Notes: generated by a model from the sequence alone, not told the origin. A DNA stretch of 19,950 nt from Flavisolibacter sp. (GCA_013695175.1 JACDAZ010000220.1:1-19950); one strand, 5' to 3'. Shown: positions 1 through 8,781, numbered from the stretch's first letter. Program-made: numbers and translations.

Positions 1-1247
1 ATGCACCACGGTGGCATGAACTTACAACAATGGTTAAAGTAGCACCAACTGATTTTCAGATAGAAAATTATAAAGGTGATATGTCGAGCTGGAAAGAGTT
101 TGGTAAATTTATGTACGACCTTACAAAAGGAAGAGATGTTTTACCTGATAATATAAAGCAACAGGTAAAAATATTAACAGCACAGGCAACTTCCGATGTT
201 GAGAAGATCAGTATCCTTTATCACTTTCTTCAAAAAAATACACGGTACATAAGTATCCAGCTGGGGCTGGGCGGCTGGCAGCCGTTTGAAGCAACTTATG
301 TTGCCAAAAAAGGCTATGGCGATTGTAAGGCACTTAGTAACTATATGTATAGCTTACTTAAAGAAGTTGGTATAAAATCACATTATGCATTAATAAAAGC
401 CGGAGCTTTTGATAATATGATTATGCCGGAGTTTCCCTCCAATCAATTCAATCATGCCATTCTTTGTGTTCCTGTTAAGAACGACACAATCTGGCTTGAA
501 TGTACCAGTCAAACAAATCCATTTGGTTATATGGGAGATTTTACCGGTAACAGAAAAGCCTTACTTATTACTGAAGAAGGTGGCGTGGTAGTAAATACAA
601 AAAATTATTTAAAAGAAGACAATCTGCAGATTAGAAAAGCTGTAGGAAAAATTATTGAAGATGGTTCTTTACAAACAAGTATTGAAACAAAATATTTTTC
701 AATGCAACAGGATCAATTGCATAAGCTTATTAATTTCTTATCTAAAGATAAAGTAAAAGAAATACTTCAGGCAGACCTTGGTTTACCTACTTACAATATT
801 GACCACTTTAAGTATACAGAAAAGAAAAACATAAAACCTGAAATACAGGAAGATCTGGAATTATATGTAGCTAACTATGCTACTATAACAGGAAAACGTC
901 TTTTTATTACTCCCAACCTTTTAAACAAAAGCACTAACAAAATAAGTGGTGAAGACCGGGTTCATGATTTATGCATCAATTATGCATATAAAGATGTTGA
1001 TACTATTGAATATCAAATACCGGCCGGTTATAAAACTGAATCTGTTCCTAAAGATGTTGTAATTGATACAAAATTTGGTAGTTACAAATCAAGCATTACC
1101 TTATCTGATAATAAATTACTTTATACCAGGATAAGGGAACAATATTCAGGAAGATTTTCTAAAACCGATTACAATGACCTTGTAGATTATTATAATGAAA
1201 TTTATAGAGCAGATAGAAATAAGGTTGTACTGGTGAAAGCAGAATAA
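1..1247 (+). CDS. DUF3857/transglutaminase-like domain protein, C-terminal part (5' truncated by window edge)
   Basis: The frame is open from base 3, so the true start lies upstream; the first ATG in frame, at base 30, is internal. The visible part holds a transglutaminase-like cysteine-protease fold. The putative nucleophile Cys is in the GDCKALSNYMYSLL motif (codon at 324-326), the His is in NQFNHAILC (codon at 453-455), and an acidic residue is in WLECTSQ (Glu codon at 498-500) where many relatives carry Asp. A beta-rich C-terminal region of about 200 residues follows. In Bacteroidota this arrangement normally follows an N-terminal DUF3857 domain and a signal peptide, giving a periplasmic or exported protein of about 630-680 aa; that N-terminal half is not seen here. 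The substrate of the family is unknown. The fold assignment is fairly sure; enzymatic activity is an inference. Confidence 0.85.
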   Translation, partial: APRWHELTTMVKVAPTDFQIENYKGDMSSWKEFGKFMYDLTKGRDVLPDNIKQQVKILTAQATSDVEKISILYHFLQKNTRYISIQLGLGGWQPFEATYVAKKGYGDCKALSNYMYSLLKEVGIKSHYALIKAGAFDNMIMPEFPSNQFNHAILCVPVKNDTIWLECTSQTNPFGYMGDFTGNRKALLITEEGGVVVNTKNYLKEDNLQIRKAVGKIIEDGSLQTSIETKYFSMQQDQLHKLINFLSKDKVKEILQADLGLPTYNIDHFKYTEKKNIKPEIQEDLELYVANYATITGKRLFITPNLLNKSTNKISGEDRVHDLCINYAYKDVDTIEYQIPAGYKTESVPKDVVIDTKFGSYKSSITLSDNKLLYTRIREQYSGRFSKTDYNDLVDYYNEIYRADRNKVVLVKAE

Positions 1248-1251
1248 ACTT

Positions 1252-2295
1252 TTAATTTTTATTGAGCTCCGTATCAATGACTTTTTTTATTTCCATATAA
1301 GCATCTGCCTTTTGTTCACCTAAAAAGCTTTTGTTGAAAAACAATAAAACATACTCATTTTTATAATCTACTAAAGGAAATGTTCCAAATAAACCCGGGC
1401 TGGTTAAAGATGTCGCTCTATCGCCTTCCGCTTCCACTACCCAGCTTCCAAGGGCATATAAATATCCTTCACCGGCTTTAGGTACCTGCTTCATTTGGTC
1501 TGGTGTAGTATGTATCTTCAGTAACTCACCAACTGACTTTTCACTTAATATGGTGAGTCCATTAAATTTTCCATTATTTAATAGCATTTGTAAAAATTTA
1601 AGGTAATCTGCTGCTGTTGACTTGGCACCACCAGATGGATTTGGTGCTGATCCATCCAATGTACTAAAGGTTGTATTTCTCATTCCGAGCGGTACAAATA
1701 ATTTTTGCCTGATCAGCATATCAAATTTCTTTTTTGTTACCACCTCTACTACCCTTGCAGCAATATTCAATCCCATACCATTATACCGGAAAGCTTCACC
1801 AGGATTATTCTGTATTTCCCGTGAAGCAATAAAATTCACCTCTTCTTCCAGTGTTTGAAATTTCTTTCTATCTAAAATTTTTGTTAATCGCGGCGATTCA
1901 TGTTGTATACCTGTTGTATGTGAAAGGCAATTGCGGATGGTAATGTAATTCTTCCCATATTTTTCAAATTCAGGTAAATATTTGGAAACCCTGTCGTCTA
2001 ATGAAATTTTACCTTCATCAACCAATTGTAAAACAAAAGCTGCAGTCAACCATTTACTGCTACTGGCAATAGGCGCAGCTGTTCGCGTAGTGAAAGTTGG
2101 TTTCTGCTTCAAATAAAGTATTGAATCTTTATTAGCTATAAGTACAACCAGGTCTTCACCCAAAATTTTTTTCTTTTCAGTTAATTTTTTTTCAAATGCC
2201 TGCCAATTGTTTTGAGCATAAGAAAACTGTAACAATAGCATGAAAAAAAATAAAATGCTGAATTTTAGGCAGTTAGAAGTTTTTTTATGCGCCAT
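1252..2295 (-). CDS. Secreted serine hydrolase, beta-lactamase/PBP class C-like family
   Basis: A protein of about 347 aa with an N-terminal signal peptide (hydrophobic stretch about residues 11-26, ending SYAQ), so exported. The beta-lactamase-related family (PF00144) covers amidases, esterases and D-Ala-peptide-processing enzymes that use a nucleophilic Ser. The S-x-x-K motif is SSSK at residues 78-81. The usual YxN is replaced by Tyr-Asn-Gly in FRYNGMGLN, and the region GLFGTFP near the C-terminus probably stands for the third HxG/KTG element. The ATG at 2293-2295 was chosen because the signal peptide starts right there; in-frame ATGs at 2310 and 2343 would add a polar extension before it. 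The gene converges on the DUF3857 gene (5-bp gap) and diverges from clpB. The substrate cannot be told from sequence; a classical antibiotic beta-lactamase is not implied. Confidence 0.88.
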   Translation of the reverse strand: MAHKKTSNCLKFSILFFFMLLLQFSYAQNNWQAFEKKLTEKKKILGEDLVVLIANKDSILYLKQKPTFTTRTAAPIASSSKWLTAAFVLQLVDEGKISLDDRVSKYLPEFEKYGKNYITIRNCLSHTTGIQHESPRLTKILDRKKFQTLEEEVNFIASREIQNNPGEAFRYNGMGLNIAARVVEVVTKKKFDMLIRQKLFVPLGMRNTTFSTLDGSAPNPSGGAKSTAADYLKFLQMLLNNGKFNGLTILSEKSVGELLKIHTTPDQMKQVPKAGEGYLYALGSWVVEAEGDRATSLTSPGLFGTFPLVDYKNEYVLLFFNKSFLGEQKADAYMEIKKVIDTELNKN

Positions 2296-2372
2296 TATTT
2301 CTTGTTGCATGGGTTGGATTAGAGTTTGTTGCAATAAAATCAATTATAGAACGGAAATAAAACTATTTCATT

Positions 2373-5024
2373 ATGAATTTATCGAATTTCACAATAAAAG
2401 CTGCCGAAGTTATTCAACAGGCACAACAAGTTGCTTTTAATAATCAAAACAGCAATATTGAAACAGAGCATATATTGAAATCCTTATTAGATCAACAAGA
2501 TTCGCCGGTTGATTATCTTTTAAAGAAGAATGCAGTTAATGTTCAGCAATTACAAACTAAACTTGATGGGCAGATAAAAGGTCTGCCCAAAATTTCAGGT
2601 ACAGAACCTGCCCAGCAAATAAGCAGGGAAGCTAATAATGTTGTATTAAGGGCTGGTGCAGTAGTAAAAAAATTTAATGATGAATTTATTACTCCTGAAC
2701 ATATAATGCTGGCATTGATACAAGGAAATGACAGTACAGCTAAACTGCTAAAAGATTTCGGACTATCTGAAAAAGGATTGGTTGCAGCTATTACAGATTT
2801 ACGTAAGGGATCAACAGTAACATCTCAGACACAGGAAACACAATTTAATATACTTAATAAATATGCAAAAAATTTAAATGAGCTTGCACGCCAGGGAAAA
2901 TTGGATCCTGTCATAGGTCGTGACGAAGAAATACGCCGAACGCTGCATATTTTAACACGCCGTACAAAAAACAATCCTATTCTTGTTGGTGAGCCAGGTG
3001 TAGGTAAAACTGCAATTGCAGAAGGCTTAGCATATAGAATTGTAAATGGTGATGTTCCCGAAAATTTAAGATCAAAAATTATATATGCCCTTGACATGGG
3101 GCAACTGATTGCCGGAGCGAAATATAAAGGAGAATTTGAAGAAAGATTAAAAGGAGTTGTAAAGGAAGTATCTACATCAGAAGGAGAGATTATATTATTT
3201 ATTGATGAAATACATACGCTTGTGGGTGCCGGTGGTGGCGAAGGCGCTATGGATGCTGCAAATATTTTAAAACCTGCATTAGCACGTGGAGAGCTAAGAG
3301 CAATTGGTGCAACAACTTTAAATGAATATCAAAAGTTTTTTGAAAAAGATAAAGCACTTGAGCGTCGTTTTCAAAAAGTAATGGTAGATGAACCCGATAT
3401 TGAAGATGCCATTTCTATTTTAAGAGGTTTAAAAGACAGGTATGAAACGCACCATCATGTACGCATAAAAGATGAAGCTATCATTGCTGCAGTAGAATTA
3501 TCATCCCGCTATGTTACAGACCGTTTTTTACCTGATAAAGCCATTGACCTTATTGATGAAAGTGCAGCGAAATTAAGGTTGGAAATGAACTCAATGCCTG
3601 AAGAACTTGATGAACTGGAAAGAAGAATTCGTCAATTGGAAATAGAACGTGAAGCCATAAAAAGAGAAAATGATGATGATAAATTAAAAGAATTAAATAC
3701 GCATATTGCTAACCTTGCAGTGGAACGTGATACATTAAAGGCTAAATGGCAGGAAGAAAAAGAATTAGTAGAAAAAATCCAAAATTCAAAAGCTGAAATA
3801 GAAAGTTTAAAATTAAAAGCAGAACAGGCAGAAAGAGAAGGTGAGTATGGAAAAGTTGCAGAAATAAGATATGGTAAAATAAAAGAGCAGGAAGCAACAA
3901 TTACTGAACTAACAGTGCAATTAACTGAACTAAGCTTACATAGCAAACGCCTGATGAAGGAAGAAGTGGATGCTGAAGATATTGCAGAAAGTGTAGCAAA
4001 ATCAACTGGTATACCGGTGAGTAAAATGTTGCAGAGCGATCGGGAAAAATTATTGAAATTAGAAGATGAACTTCATAACCGTGTGGTAGGTCAGGATGAA
4101 GCCATTACCGCAGTAGCTGACGCTGTCAGAAGAAGCAGGGCCGGGTTGCATGATCCGAAAAAGCCAATCGGCTCTTTTATATTTTTAGGAACAACCGGTG
4201 TGGGTAAAACAGAATTAGCTAAAGCGCTTGCTGATTATTTGTTTGATGATGAGCACATGATGACGCGTATCGATATGAGTGAGTACCAGGAAAAACATAC
4301 TGTTTCACGATTGGTGGGTGCACCTCCGGGATATGTTGGTTATGACGAAGGTGGGCAACTGACAGAAGCAGTAAGAAGAAAACCTTATCAGGTTGTATTG
4401 CTTGATGAAATTGAAAAAGCACATCCCGACGTTTGGAATGTATTATTACAAGTGCTGGATGATGGAAGGTTAACTGACAATAAAGGACGTGTAGTAAATT
4501 TTAAAAACACAATCATTATCATGACGTCTAATATGGGTAGTGATATTATACAAGAGAATTTTAATGATATAACAGAAAATAATAAAGATGAAGTTGTAGA
4601 AAAGACAAAAGCTGAAGTCATGAACAGGTTAAAAGAAACCATTAGGCCTGAATTTTTAAATCGTGTTGATGAAATTATTTTATTCCAGCCTTTGATGCGA
4701 AACGAGATCAAGGGAATTATCAGGATTCAATTAAACAACCTGAAAAAAATGGTAAACCAAAATGGAATAGATCTGCAGATTTCTGACTACCTGGTTGAAT
4801 ACCTGGCGGAAAATGGATTTGACCCGCAATATGGTGCCAGACCTTTAAAGCGTCTTATACAAAAGGAAATTGTGAATGGTTTAAGTAAAAGAATATTAGC
4901 AGGTGCCGTGGAAAAATCCCAACCGGTTTTAGTTGATGTATTTGATGGAATTGTTGTATTCAGAAATGAAGCTATTACCCAGGAGAATTCTGGAAAAAGA
5001 GATGAAAGATCACATGCATTTTAA
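2373..5024 (+). CDS. clpB: ATP-dependent disaggregase ClpB
   Basis: A full-length Hsp100 disaggregase of 883 aa that with DnaK/DnaJ/GrpE pulls aggregated proteins through its hexameric pore in the cytoplasm. Order of parts: Clp N domain (about 1-145); AAA1 with Walker A GEPGVGKT (206-213), Walker B LFIDE (D278, E279) and Arg fingers R331/R332; a long M-domain coiled coil (about 405-530), which distinguishes ClpB from ClpA/ClpC; and AAA2 with Walker A GTTGVGKT (606-613), pore loop GYVG (653-656) and Walker B VVLLDE (D678, E679). A ClpB D2-small domain follows, then a short polar tail. There is no ClpP-binding IGL/IGF loop evident, as expected for ClpB. It is divergent from the serine hydrolase with about 77 bp between starts. 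I see no CIRCE operator or HAIR-like repeat in this gap. It ends in a strong intrinsic terminator. Confidence 0.98.
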   Translation: MNLSNFTIKAAEVIQQAQQVAFNNQNSNIETEHILKSLLDQQDSPVDYLLKKNAVNVQQLQTKLDGQIKGLPKISGTEPAQQISREANNVVLRAGAVVKKFNDEFITPEHIMLALIQGNDSTAKLLKDFGLSEKGLVAAITDLRKGSTVTSQTQETQFNILNKYAKNLNELARQGKLDPVIGRDEEIRRTLHILTRRTKNNPILVGEPGVGKTAIAEGLAYRIVNGDVPENLRSKIIYALDMGQLIAGAKYKGEFEERLKGVVKEVSTSEGEIILFIDEIHTLVGAGGGEGAMDAANILKPALARGELRAIGATTLNEYQKFFEKDKALERRFQKVMVDEPDIEDAISILRGLKDRYETHHHVRIKDEAIIAAVELSSRYVTDRFLPDKAIDLIDESAAKLRLEMNSMPEELDELERRIRQLEIEREAIKRENDDDKLKELNTHIANLAVERDTLKAKWQEEKELVEKIQNSKAEIESLKLKAEQAEREGEYGKVAEIRYGKIKEQEATITELTVQLTELSLHSKRLMKEEVDAEDIAESVAKSTGIPVSKMLQSDREKLLKLEDELHNRVVGQDEAITAVADAVRRSRAGLHDPKKPIGSFIFLGTTGVGKTELAKALADYLFDDEHMMTRIDMSEYQEKHTVSRLVGAPPGYVGYDEGGQLTEAVRRKPYQVVLLDEIEKAHPDVWNVLLQVLDDGRLTDNKGRVVNFKNTIIIMTSNMGSDIIQENFNDITENNKDEVVEKTKAEVMNRLKETIRPEFLNRVDEIILFQPLMRNEIKGIIRIQLNNLKKMVNQNGIDLQISDYLVEYLAENGFDPQYGARPLKRLIQKEIVNGLSKRILAGAVEKSQPVLVDVFDGIVVFRNEAITQENSGKRDERSHAF

Positions 5025-5049
5025 GTAAACAAAATCAATACATTATAAG

Positions 5050-5080
5050 AAAGCATGGTTACAAACGCCATGCTTTTTTT
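5050..5080 (+). terminator. Intrinsic terminator of clpB
   Basis: A perfect 9-bp stem, AAAGCATGG (5050-5058) with CCATGCTTT (5068-5076), has a 9-nt loop and runs into a T tract ending at 5080. It sits 25 bp after the clpB stop codon. Confidence 0.9.
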
Positions 5081-5212
5081 AATAGAATAGTATGATTACG
5101 AGTAAAAGATGCAAATTTAAAAAGAACTACTACTCTTTTTTATAATGTACAATTTGAACTAATAAACTCTCAATAAAACATGAGGTCTATTTTGAAATAA
5201 ATTACTATACCT

Positions 5213-5860
5213 ATGAAAAACTTATTTTTATTGGCTTTGCCTGTTCTTCTGATAGCTTGCTCAAAAAAAAATGAAGATATCCCGCAGTTAACAGAAGAAA
5301 CTTTAGCAACCAACTGGCGTTTAGATGCAGTAAAACAAGGTTCTGAAACCTGGATGCAAATTAATTACGAAAAAAACAGCACTTCTTTTGATTTGTATTG
5401 TGTTTATGATGCACAACGAAATCAATCTTTTATATCTAAAAGCAGTTGCTCTTATAATAATGGTTATACAACTGTAACTGTTGCTTCAGGTGGTTGTGCA
5501 ACATCGGTATATAAAAGAGATACCACATGGGAGCAAATTACCAATTTTGATTTTGCATTTTCTCCTTCAAAAGAATTTATTTTATTAAGAGCAATGAAAT
5601 ATTCAAAGCGGTTGATCCTGGAAAATGAGACTTGCACATCAGGAGCTTCTTTACCGGAATACAATTTGGCTCAAAATGCATTTGGTACATGGTCTTTTGA
5701 TGCTGCAGCAGGCATGATAACAGCTACCTACGAATCTGAGGGAGGTGGTATTGATAATGAGGTTATCAATCAATTTAAAGTAATAAGTTATACAGGTCAA
5801 TCATTAATTATCAAACATCAATCAAATAACGGCATAGAATATAAGCTTCAAAAGCTATAA
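5213..5860 (+). CDS. Hypothetical lipoprotein
   Basis: A 215-aa protein starting with a short lipoprotein signal peptide; the lipobox is LIAC with the acylated Cys at residue 16, followed by SKKNED. An outer or inner membrane lipoprotein facing the periplasm or surface is expected. The rest is beta-strand rich, with several Cys residues (in YCVYD, SSCSYN, GGCATS, ETCTSG) that could form disulfides. The opening 'ATNWRLDAVKQGSETW' resembles the first strand of lipocalin-like Bacteroidota lipoproteins (the '...W.L......G' pattern), but this is a resemblance only and I do not recognise the family. It is a single gene bounded by terminators on both sides (5050-5080 and 5875-5912), so probably monocistronic. 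Confidence 0.75.
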   Translation: MKNLFLLALPVLLIACSKKNEDIPQLTEETLATNWRLDAVKQGSETWMQINYEKNSTSFDLYCVYDAQRNQSFISKSSCSYNNGYTTVTVASGGCATSVYKRDTTWEQITNFDFAFSPSKEFILLRAMKYSKRLILENETCTSGASLPEYNLAQNAFGTWSFDAAAGMITATYESEGGGIDNEVINQFKVISYTGQSLIIKHQSNNGIEYKLQKL

Positions 5861-5874
5861 TAACTCTTTGTAAT

Positions 5875-5920
5875 AAAGTCATAAATTTACTAATAGGTAA
5901 GTTTATGACTTTGTTATTTA
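5875..5920 (+). terminator. Long hairpin terminator after the lipoprotein gene
   Basis: A 16-bp stem (5875-5890 with 5897-5912) contains a single T-G wobble and is closed by a 6-nt loop TAATAG; it is followed by a T-rich run (GTTATTTATT). The stem starts with AAAG and ends with CTTT, as bidirectional terminators do, but the next gene downstream (5933) is on the same strand, so it probably insulates the DUF2306 gene from the lipoprotein gene. Confidence 0.75.
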
Positions 5921-5932
5921 TTATGGTGTTAT

Positions 5933-6598
5933 ATGAAATTTTCTAAAGTTTATTTTTTTATAATTGCCTTTTTTGCAATTGGTGTTGGCATTTATCCCCT
6001 TGCCTATTTTCTTTTTGAAATGAAGGGAGGATTACTTGGTACAAAAACGCCTGAGGTTTTAACCAATACAAATTGGAATATTGCATTTTACATTCACATT
6101 TCTTTTGGCGCTTTTGCAATGCTTACAGGTTGGCCGCAATTTGTTGAAAAATGGCGTCAGCAAAAAATGAACCTTCACAGAACACTCGGTAAAATTTATT
6201 TAATTTCTGTGTTAATAAGTGGAATTACAGGATTTTATATAGCATTATATGCAACAGGTGGAATTATTGCTTCATTAGGCTTTATTGGAATGTCATTGGT
6301 ATGGCTTTTAACCAGTACGCAGGCTTATAGAAAAATTATAAATTTAAATATCAACAGCCATAGAAAATGGATGATCAGGAGCTATGCTATTACCTTTTCA
6401 GCAGTTAGTTTACGTCTATGGCTTCCTGCTTTACAATTTGGAATAGGTTTGGATTTTATGACTTCTTATAAAATAGTTGCGTGGATATCATGGGTATTGA
6501 ACTTATTTATAGCCGAATGGATTATTAATAGAACCAATAAATATTCAAATTATCAGGTTTCTGGTATAACAAAATTTACTATCAATAAATATTCTTAA
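5933..6598 (+). CDS. DUF2306 family integral membrane protein
   Basis: A 221-aa protein with about six predicted membrane spans: roughly 6-28, 50-66, 86-106, 110-128, 150-168 and 178-198. The pattern matches the DUF2306 family (PF10067): a His in the second span (H55, in YIHISFG), the LHRTLGK motif (H82) and the SHRKWMIRSYAIT motif (H143, R144, R149). The conserved membrane-edge histidines have led to suggestions of heme or redox-cofactor binding in related families, but no function is established. The ATG lies 20 bp after the preceding terminator stem. No operon partner follows: the next gene downstream (6617-6796) points the other way. Confidence 0.8.
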   Translation: MKFSKVYFFIIAFFAIGVGIYPLAYFLFEMKGGLLGTKTPEVLTNTNWNIAFYIHISFGAFAMLTGWPQFVEKWRQQKMNLHRTLGKIYLISVLISGITGFYIALYATGGIIASLGFIGMSLVWLLTSTQAYRKIINLNINSHRKWMIRSYAITFSAVSLRLWLPALQFGIGLDFMTSYKIVAWISWVLNLFIAEWIINRTNKYSNYQVSGITKFTINKYS

Positions 6599-6616
6599 AA
6601 ATAACGGTAAGAATTT

Positions 6617-6796
6617 TTATCCTTTTTCGTGATCATCAGGTTGTTGATCTTCATTTAATAAATTGGTATCTCCATCCTCGTCAGCTCCATAGCCTGACGC
6701 GGCATCTTCTGCCACTCTATCCCAATAATCCTTTGGCAGCTTTTCCTTTTCACTTGCTTTGTTCTCCGCTTCCTTTTTATATTTTTTATCCGGCAT
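6617..6796 (-). CDS. Small acidic, hydrophilic hypothetical protein (59 aa)
   Basis: I translated this short frame by hand: it begins MPDKKYKKEAENKASEKEKL, continues PKDYWDRVAEDAASGYG and ends in an acidic tail (ADEDGDTN... QQPDDHEKG). It is Lys/Glu rich at the start and Asp/Glu rich at the end, with no membrane segment or signal peptide, so probably a largely disordered cytoplasmic protein. Codon choice and composition look like real coding sequence, and it is open for its whole length in an otherwise stop-rich gap. The sequence CTATATTTATAA about 15-25 bp upstream on the minus strand is one mismatch from the TAnnTTTG -7 element. It converges on the DUF2306 gene (18-bp gap). No function is recognised. 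Confidence 0.6.
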   Translation of the reverse strand: MPDKKYKKEAENKASEKEKLPKDYWDRVAEDAASGYGADEDGDTNLLNEDQQPDDHEKG

Positions 6797-7005
6797 AAGG
6801 TATTTTTATAAATATAGGGTACACAGAAATAGTAAAAAAATCAGGCCTTCAACTTTTTATGTTGCCTGTACATATTATAATATTTTATTAATCATAGTCA
6901 TATAAAGAAAAAATATTCACAATCTCACCCACCTCCTGCTAATGCTCATGGTTTAATACGTAAATTTACCTCACCAGATAAAACTGGGTTCAAAAGGTTA
7001 GATGT
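6797..7005. other. Intergenic region between small protein and desaturase
   Basis: About 209 bp of AT-rich DNA between divergent genes. It must hold the promoters for both, but no perfect TAnnTTTG is present; the nearest on the plus strand is TAAATTTA around 6960-6967. No hairpin, repeat or further coding frame is apparent. Confidence 0.5.
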
Positions 7006-8079
7006 ATGGCTAAAGTTATTTTCAACAATAGGGATCATGTTTTTTTTGCTTCTCTAAAAAATTCTGTAGAGGAATATTTTAAATCTAATAATTTAAAGAA
7101 GACGGGAAACTGGAAATTATATTCAAAAACTCTTATTCTGATACCATCTGCATTAATAATTTATGTTTCTCTTCTGGCATTTCCTATGTCAGCATGGATA
7201 GCACTTCCATTATGTGTATTGCTGGGGTTAATTTTTTCCAGCATTGGTTTTAATGTTATGCACGATGCGTGTCATGGCAGCTATTCAAGTAAAAAATGGG
7301 TAAATAATCTACTTGGCCTTTCTTTAAACGCTTTAGGTGGTAATGCTTTTTTCTGGAAACAAAAACATAATATTCTTCATCATACCTATACTAATATTGC
7401 CGGATTGGATGATGATATTGCTCAAAGTAAACTATTGCGTCAAAGTCCTGCACAGGAATGGATGCCAATTCACAGATACCAACATATCTATTTACCTGTT
7501 GCCTATGCAATGACCATATTTATGTGGGTTGGGGTAAGAGATTTTGATAAATATTTCAAAAGAAAAATTCATAATACACCTATTCAAAAAATGAACAGGC
7601 AGGAACATATTATTTTTTGGGTTAGTAAAATATTTTATGCGCTATTTTATGTAGTTGTTCCTATTTATTTTGTTGGATGGCTTCCATGGCTTATTGGATT
7701 TACTATTATGGGAATAGTAATGGGTATTGTTTTAGCTTATGTGTTTCAGTTGGCACATGCCGTTGAAGGTCCCGAATTTGAAGCTGTAGGTGATGATGAC
7801 AAAGTAATTGAAACAGAATGGGCTATACATCAAATAAAAACTACAGCGAATTTTGCTCCCAGAAATAAATGGATATCCTGGTATGTAGGCGGTTTGAATT
7901 ACCAGGTAGAACATCATTTATTTCCCCGGATATGTCATGTTCATTATCCTGAGGTAAGTAAAATTGTTAAGGAACAATGTGAGAAATTCCAACTTCCCTA
8001 TCATTCATTTGATACTATGGGAAAAGCTATTGTATCTCACACAAAAATCATGAAACAGCTGGGGCAAAAAGTAGCCTGA
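7006..8079 (+). CDS. Membrane fatty acid desaturase (front-end / linoleoyl-CoA desaturase type)
   Basis: A 357-aa integral membrane di-iron desaturase that introduces a double bond into acyl chains of membrane lipids or acyl-CoA using O2 and electrons from a reduced partner. All three histidine boxes are present: HDACH (H86, H90), HNILHH (H121, H125, H126) and QVEHH (Q300, H303, H304). The Gln opening the third box is typical of front-end (delta-5/6-like) desaturases. A further His (H251, in QLAHAVE) matches the additional iron ligand of this family. Hydrophobic segments are at about 43-83 and 205-250. There is no fused N-terminal cytochrome b5 domain, unlike eukaryotic front-end desaturases, so a separate electron donor is needed. 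Start: the ATG at 7006. Regiospecificity cannot be read from sequence. Confidence 0.93.
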   Translation: MAKVIFNNRDHVFFASLKNSVEEYFKSNNLKKTGNWKLYSKTLILIPSALIIYVSLLAFPMSAWIALPLCVLLGLIFSSIGFNVMHDACHGSYSSKKWVNNLLGLSLNALGGNAFFWKQKHNILHHTYTNIAGLDDDIAQSKLLRQSPAQEWMPIHRYQHIYLPVAYAMTIFMWVGVRDFDKYFKRKIHNTPIQKMNRQEHIIFWVSKIFYALFYVVVPIYFVGWLPWLIGFTIMGIVMGIVLAYVFQLAHAVEGPEFEAVGDDDKVIETEWAIHQIKTTANFAPRNKWISWYVGGLNYQVEHHLFPRICHVHYPEVSKIVKEQCEKFQLPYHSFDTMGKAIVSHTKIMKQLGQKVA

Positions 8080-8103
8080 TAAAAATCATGTGAAATATAT
8101 ACT

Positions 8104-8322
8104 TTAAGGATTGCCTATTGTATGTTCTGTAGGGTCACTTATACTTATACCACTACCCGGAGCATCATCTCTGTCAGTTAAACCACCTACATTCCTGTTT
8201 TCACTGATTTTATCTGAAATATTTTTTTGATCTTCCTGATGATGATCTTCAGAACGTTCTGCTGAATTAGATTTTGTATCATTAATATCTTTAGTACTCT
8301 CCTGGTCTAAATCTTTTTCCAT
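8104..8322 (-). CDS. Small hydrophilic hypothetical protein (72 aa)
   Basis: A 72-aa protein whose first 45 residues are almost purely charged or polar (Asp, Glu, Lys, Ser, Asn, Gln; start MEKDLDQESTKDIND). It then has a Gly/Pro-containing end, GLTDRDDAPGSGISISD followed by PTEHTIGNP. It has no signal peptide or membrane span and is probably disordered, with a short C-terminal motif. Its start lies 6 bp after the thioredoxin stop on the same strand, so the two are almost surely co-transcribed. It converges on the desaturase gene (24-bp gap). I believe similar C-terminal ends occur in other Bacteroidota small proteins, but I cannot verify that here and no function is known to me. Confidence 0.7.
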   Translation of the reverse strand: MEKDLDQESTKDINDTKSNSAERSEDHHQEDQKNISDKISENRNVGGLTDRDDAPGSGISISDPTEHTIGNP

Positions 8323-8328
8323 TTTTAT

Positions 8329-8703
8329 TTATTTTTCTTCATTAGTTTTTACTAATAGCTTTTCTTCAATAATTTTTTGCAATGCATTTTTTGGAACTGC
8401 ACCTTTTTGTACCATCAGATTACCCTGTAATGGTATAAATAATAAAGTTGGAATGCTTTGAATACCAAACATTCCTGAAAGCTCAGACTCTTTATCTGTA
8501 TCTATTTTATAAATAATAAGTTGCCCATCATATTCATTAGAAAGTTCTTCTAAAACCGGAGCTATAGCTTTACAGGGCCCACACCAGTCGGCATAAAAAT
8601 CTATTATTGCAGGTAATTCACCTTTATAATTCCATTCTTCCTTCTGCTCATAATCAAAGATTTTATCTTTGAAATCCTGAGCTGATAAATGTATTGTAGC
8701 CAT
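8329..8703 (-). CDS. Thioredoxin
   Basis: A 124-aa single-domain cytoplasmic thioredoxin, a thiol-disulfide reductant for other proteins. The active site is WCGPC in FYADWCGPCKAIAPVL (about residues 40-44), and the cis-Pro loop is in SIPTLLF (about P85). There is a slightly long N-terminus before the first core strand (EQKEEWNYKGELPAIIDF), as in Bacteroidota homologues. There is no signal peptide. The ATG at 8701-8703 (MATIHLS) is preferred; another in frame at 8707-8709 adds only Met-Phe. Upstream on the minus strand, a TTG, a 19-nt spacer and GCACTTTG give a rough -33/-7 pair. It is first gene of a two-gene unit with the 72-aa protein and is divergent from the Rieske fusion gene. Confidence 0.95.
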   Translation of the reverse strand: MATIHLSAQDFKDKIFDYEQKEEWNYKGELPAIIDFYADWCGPCKAIAPVLEELSNEYDGQLIIYKIDTDKESELSGMFGIQSIPTLLFIPLQGNLMVQKGAVPKNALQKIIEEKLLVKTNEEK

Positions 8704-8781
8704 AAACATATGGTCACAAACAAAGTGCCATTAAATTATGCTTTATACAAGAACAATTTGACTAACTATAAATAAACCAGC

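Noticed and set aside
1622..1858. Open frames opposite the serine hydrolase, clpB, MFS and other genes
   Set aside because: They lie wholly within well-supported genes in other frames and their translations show no protein-like pattern.
2296..2372. Heat-shock operator (CIRCE-like) ahead of clpB
   Set aside because: No TTAGCACTC-type inverted repeat is present in the 77-bp gap.
5094..5122. TAAATTTG on the minus strand downstream of clpB, as an antisense promoter
   Set aside because: No -33 element at the right distance and no gene to serve; it is expected by chance in AT-rich DNA.
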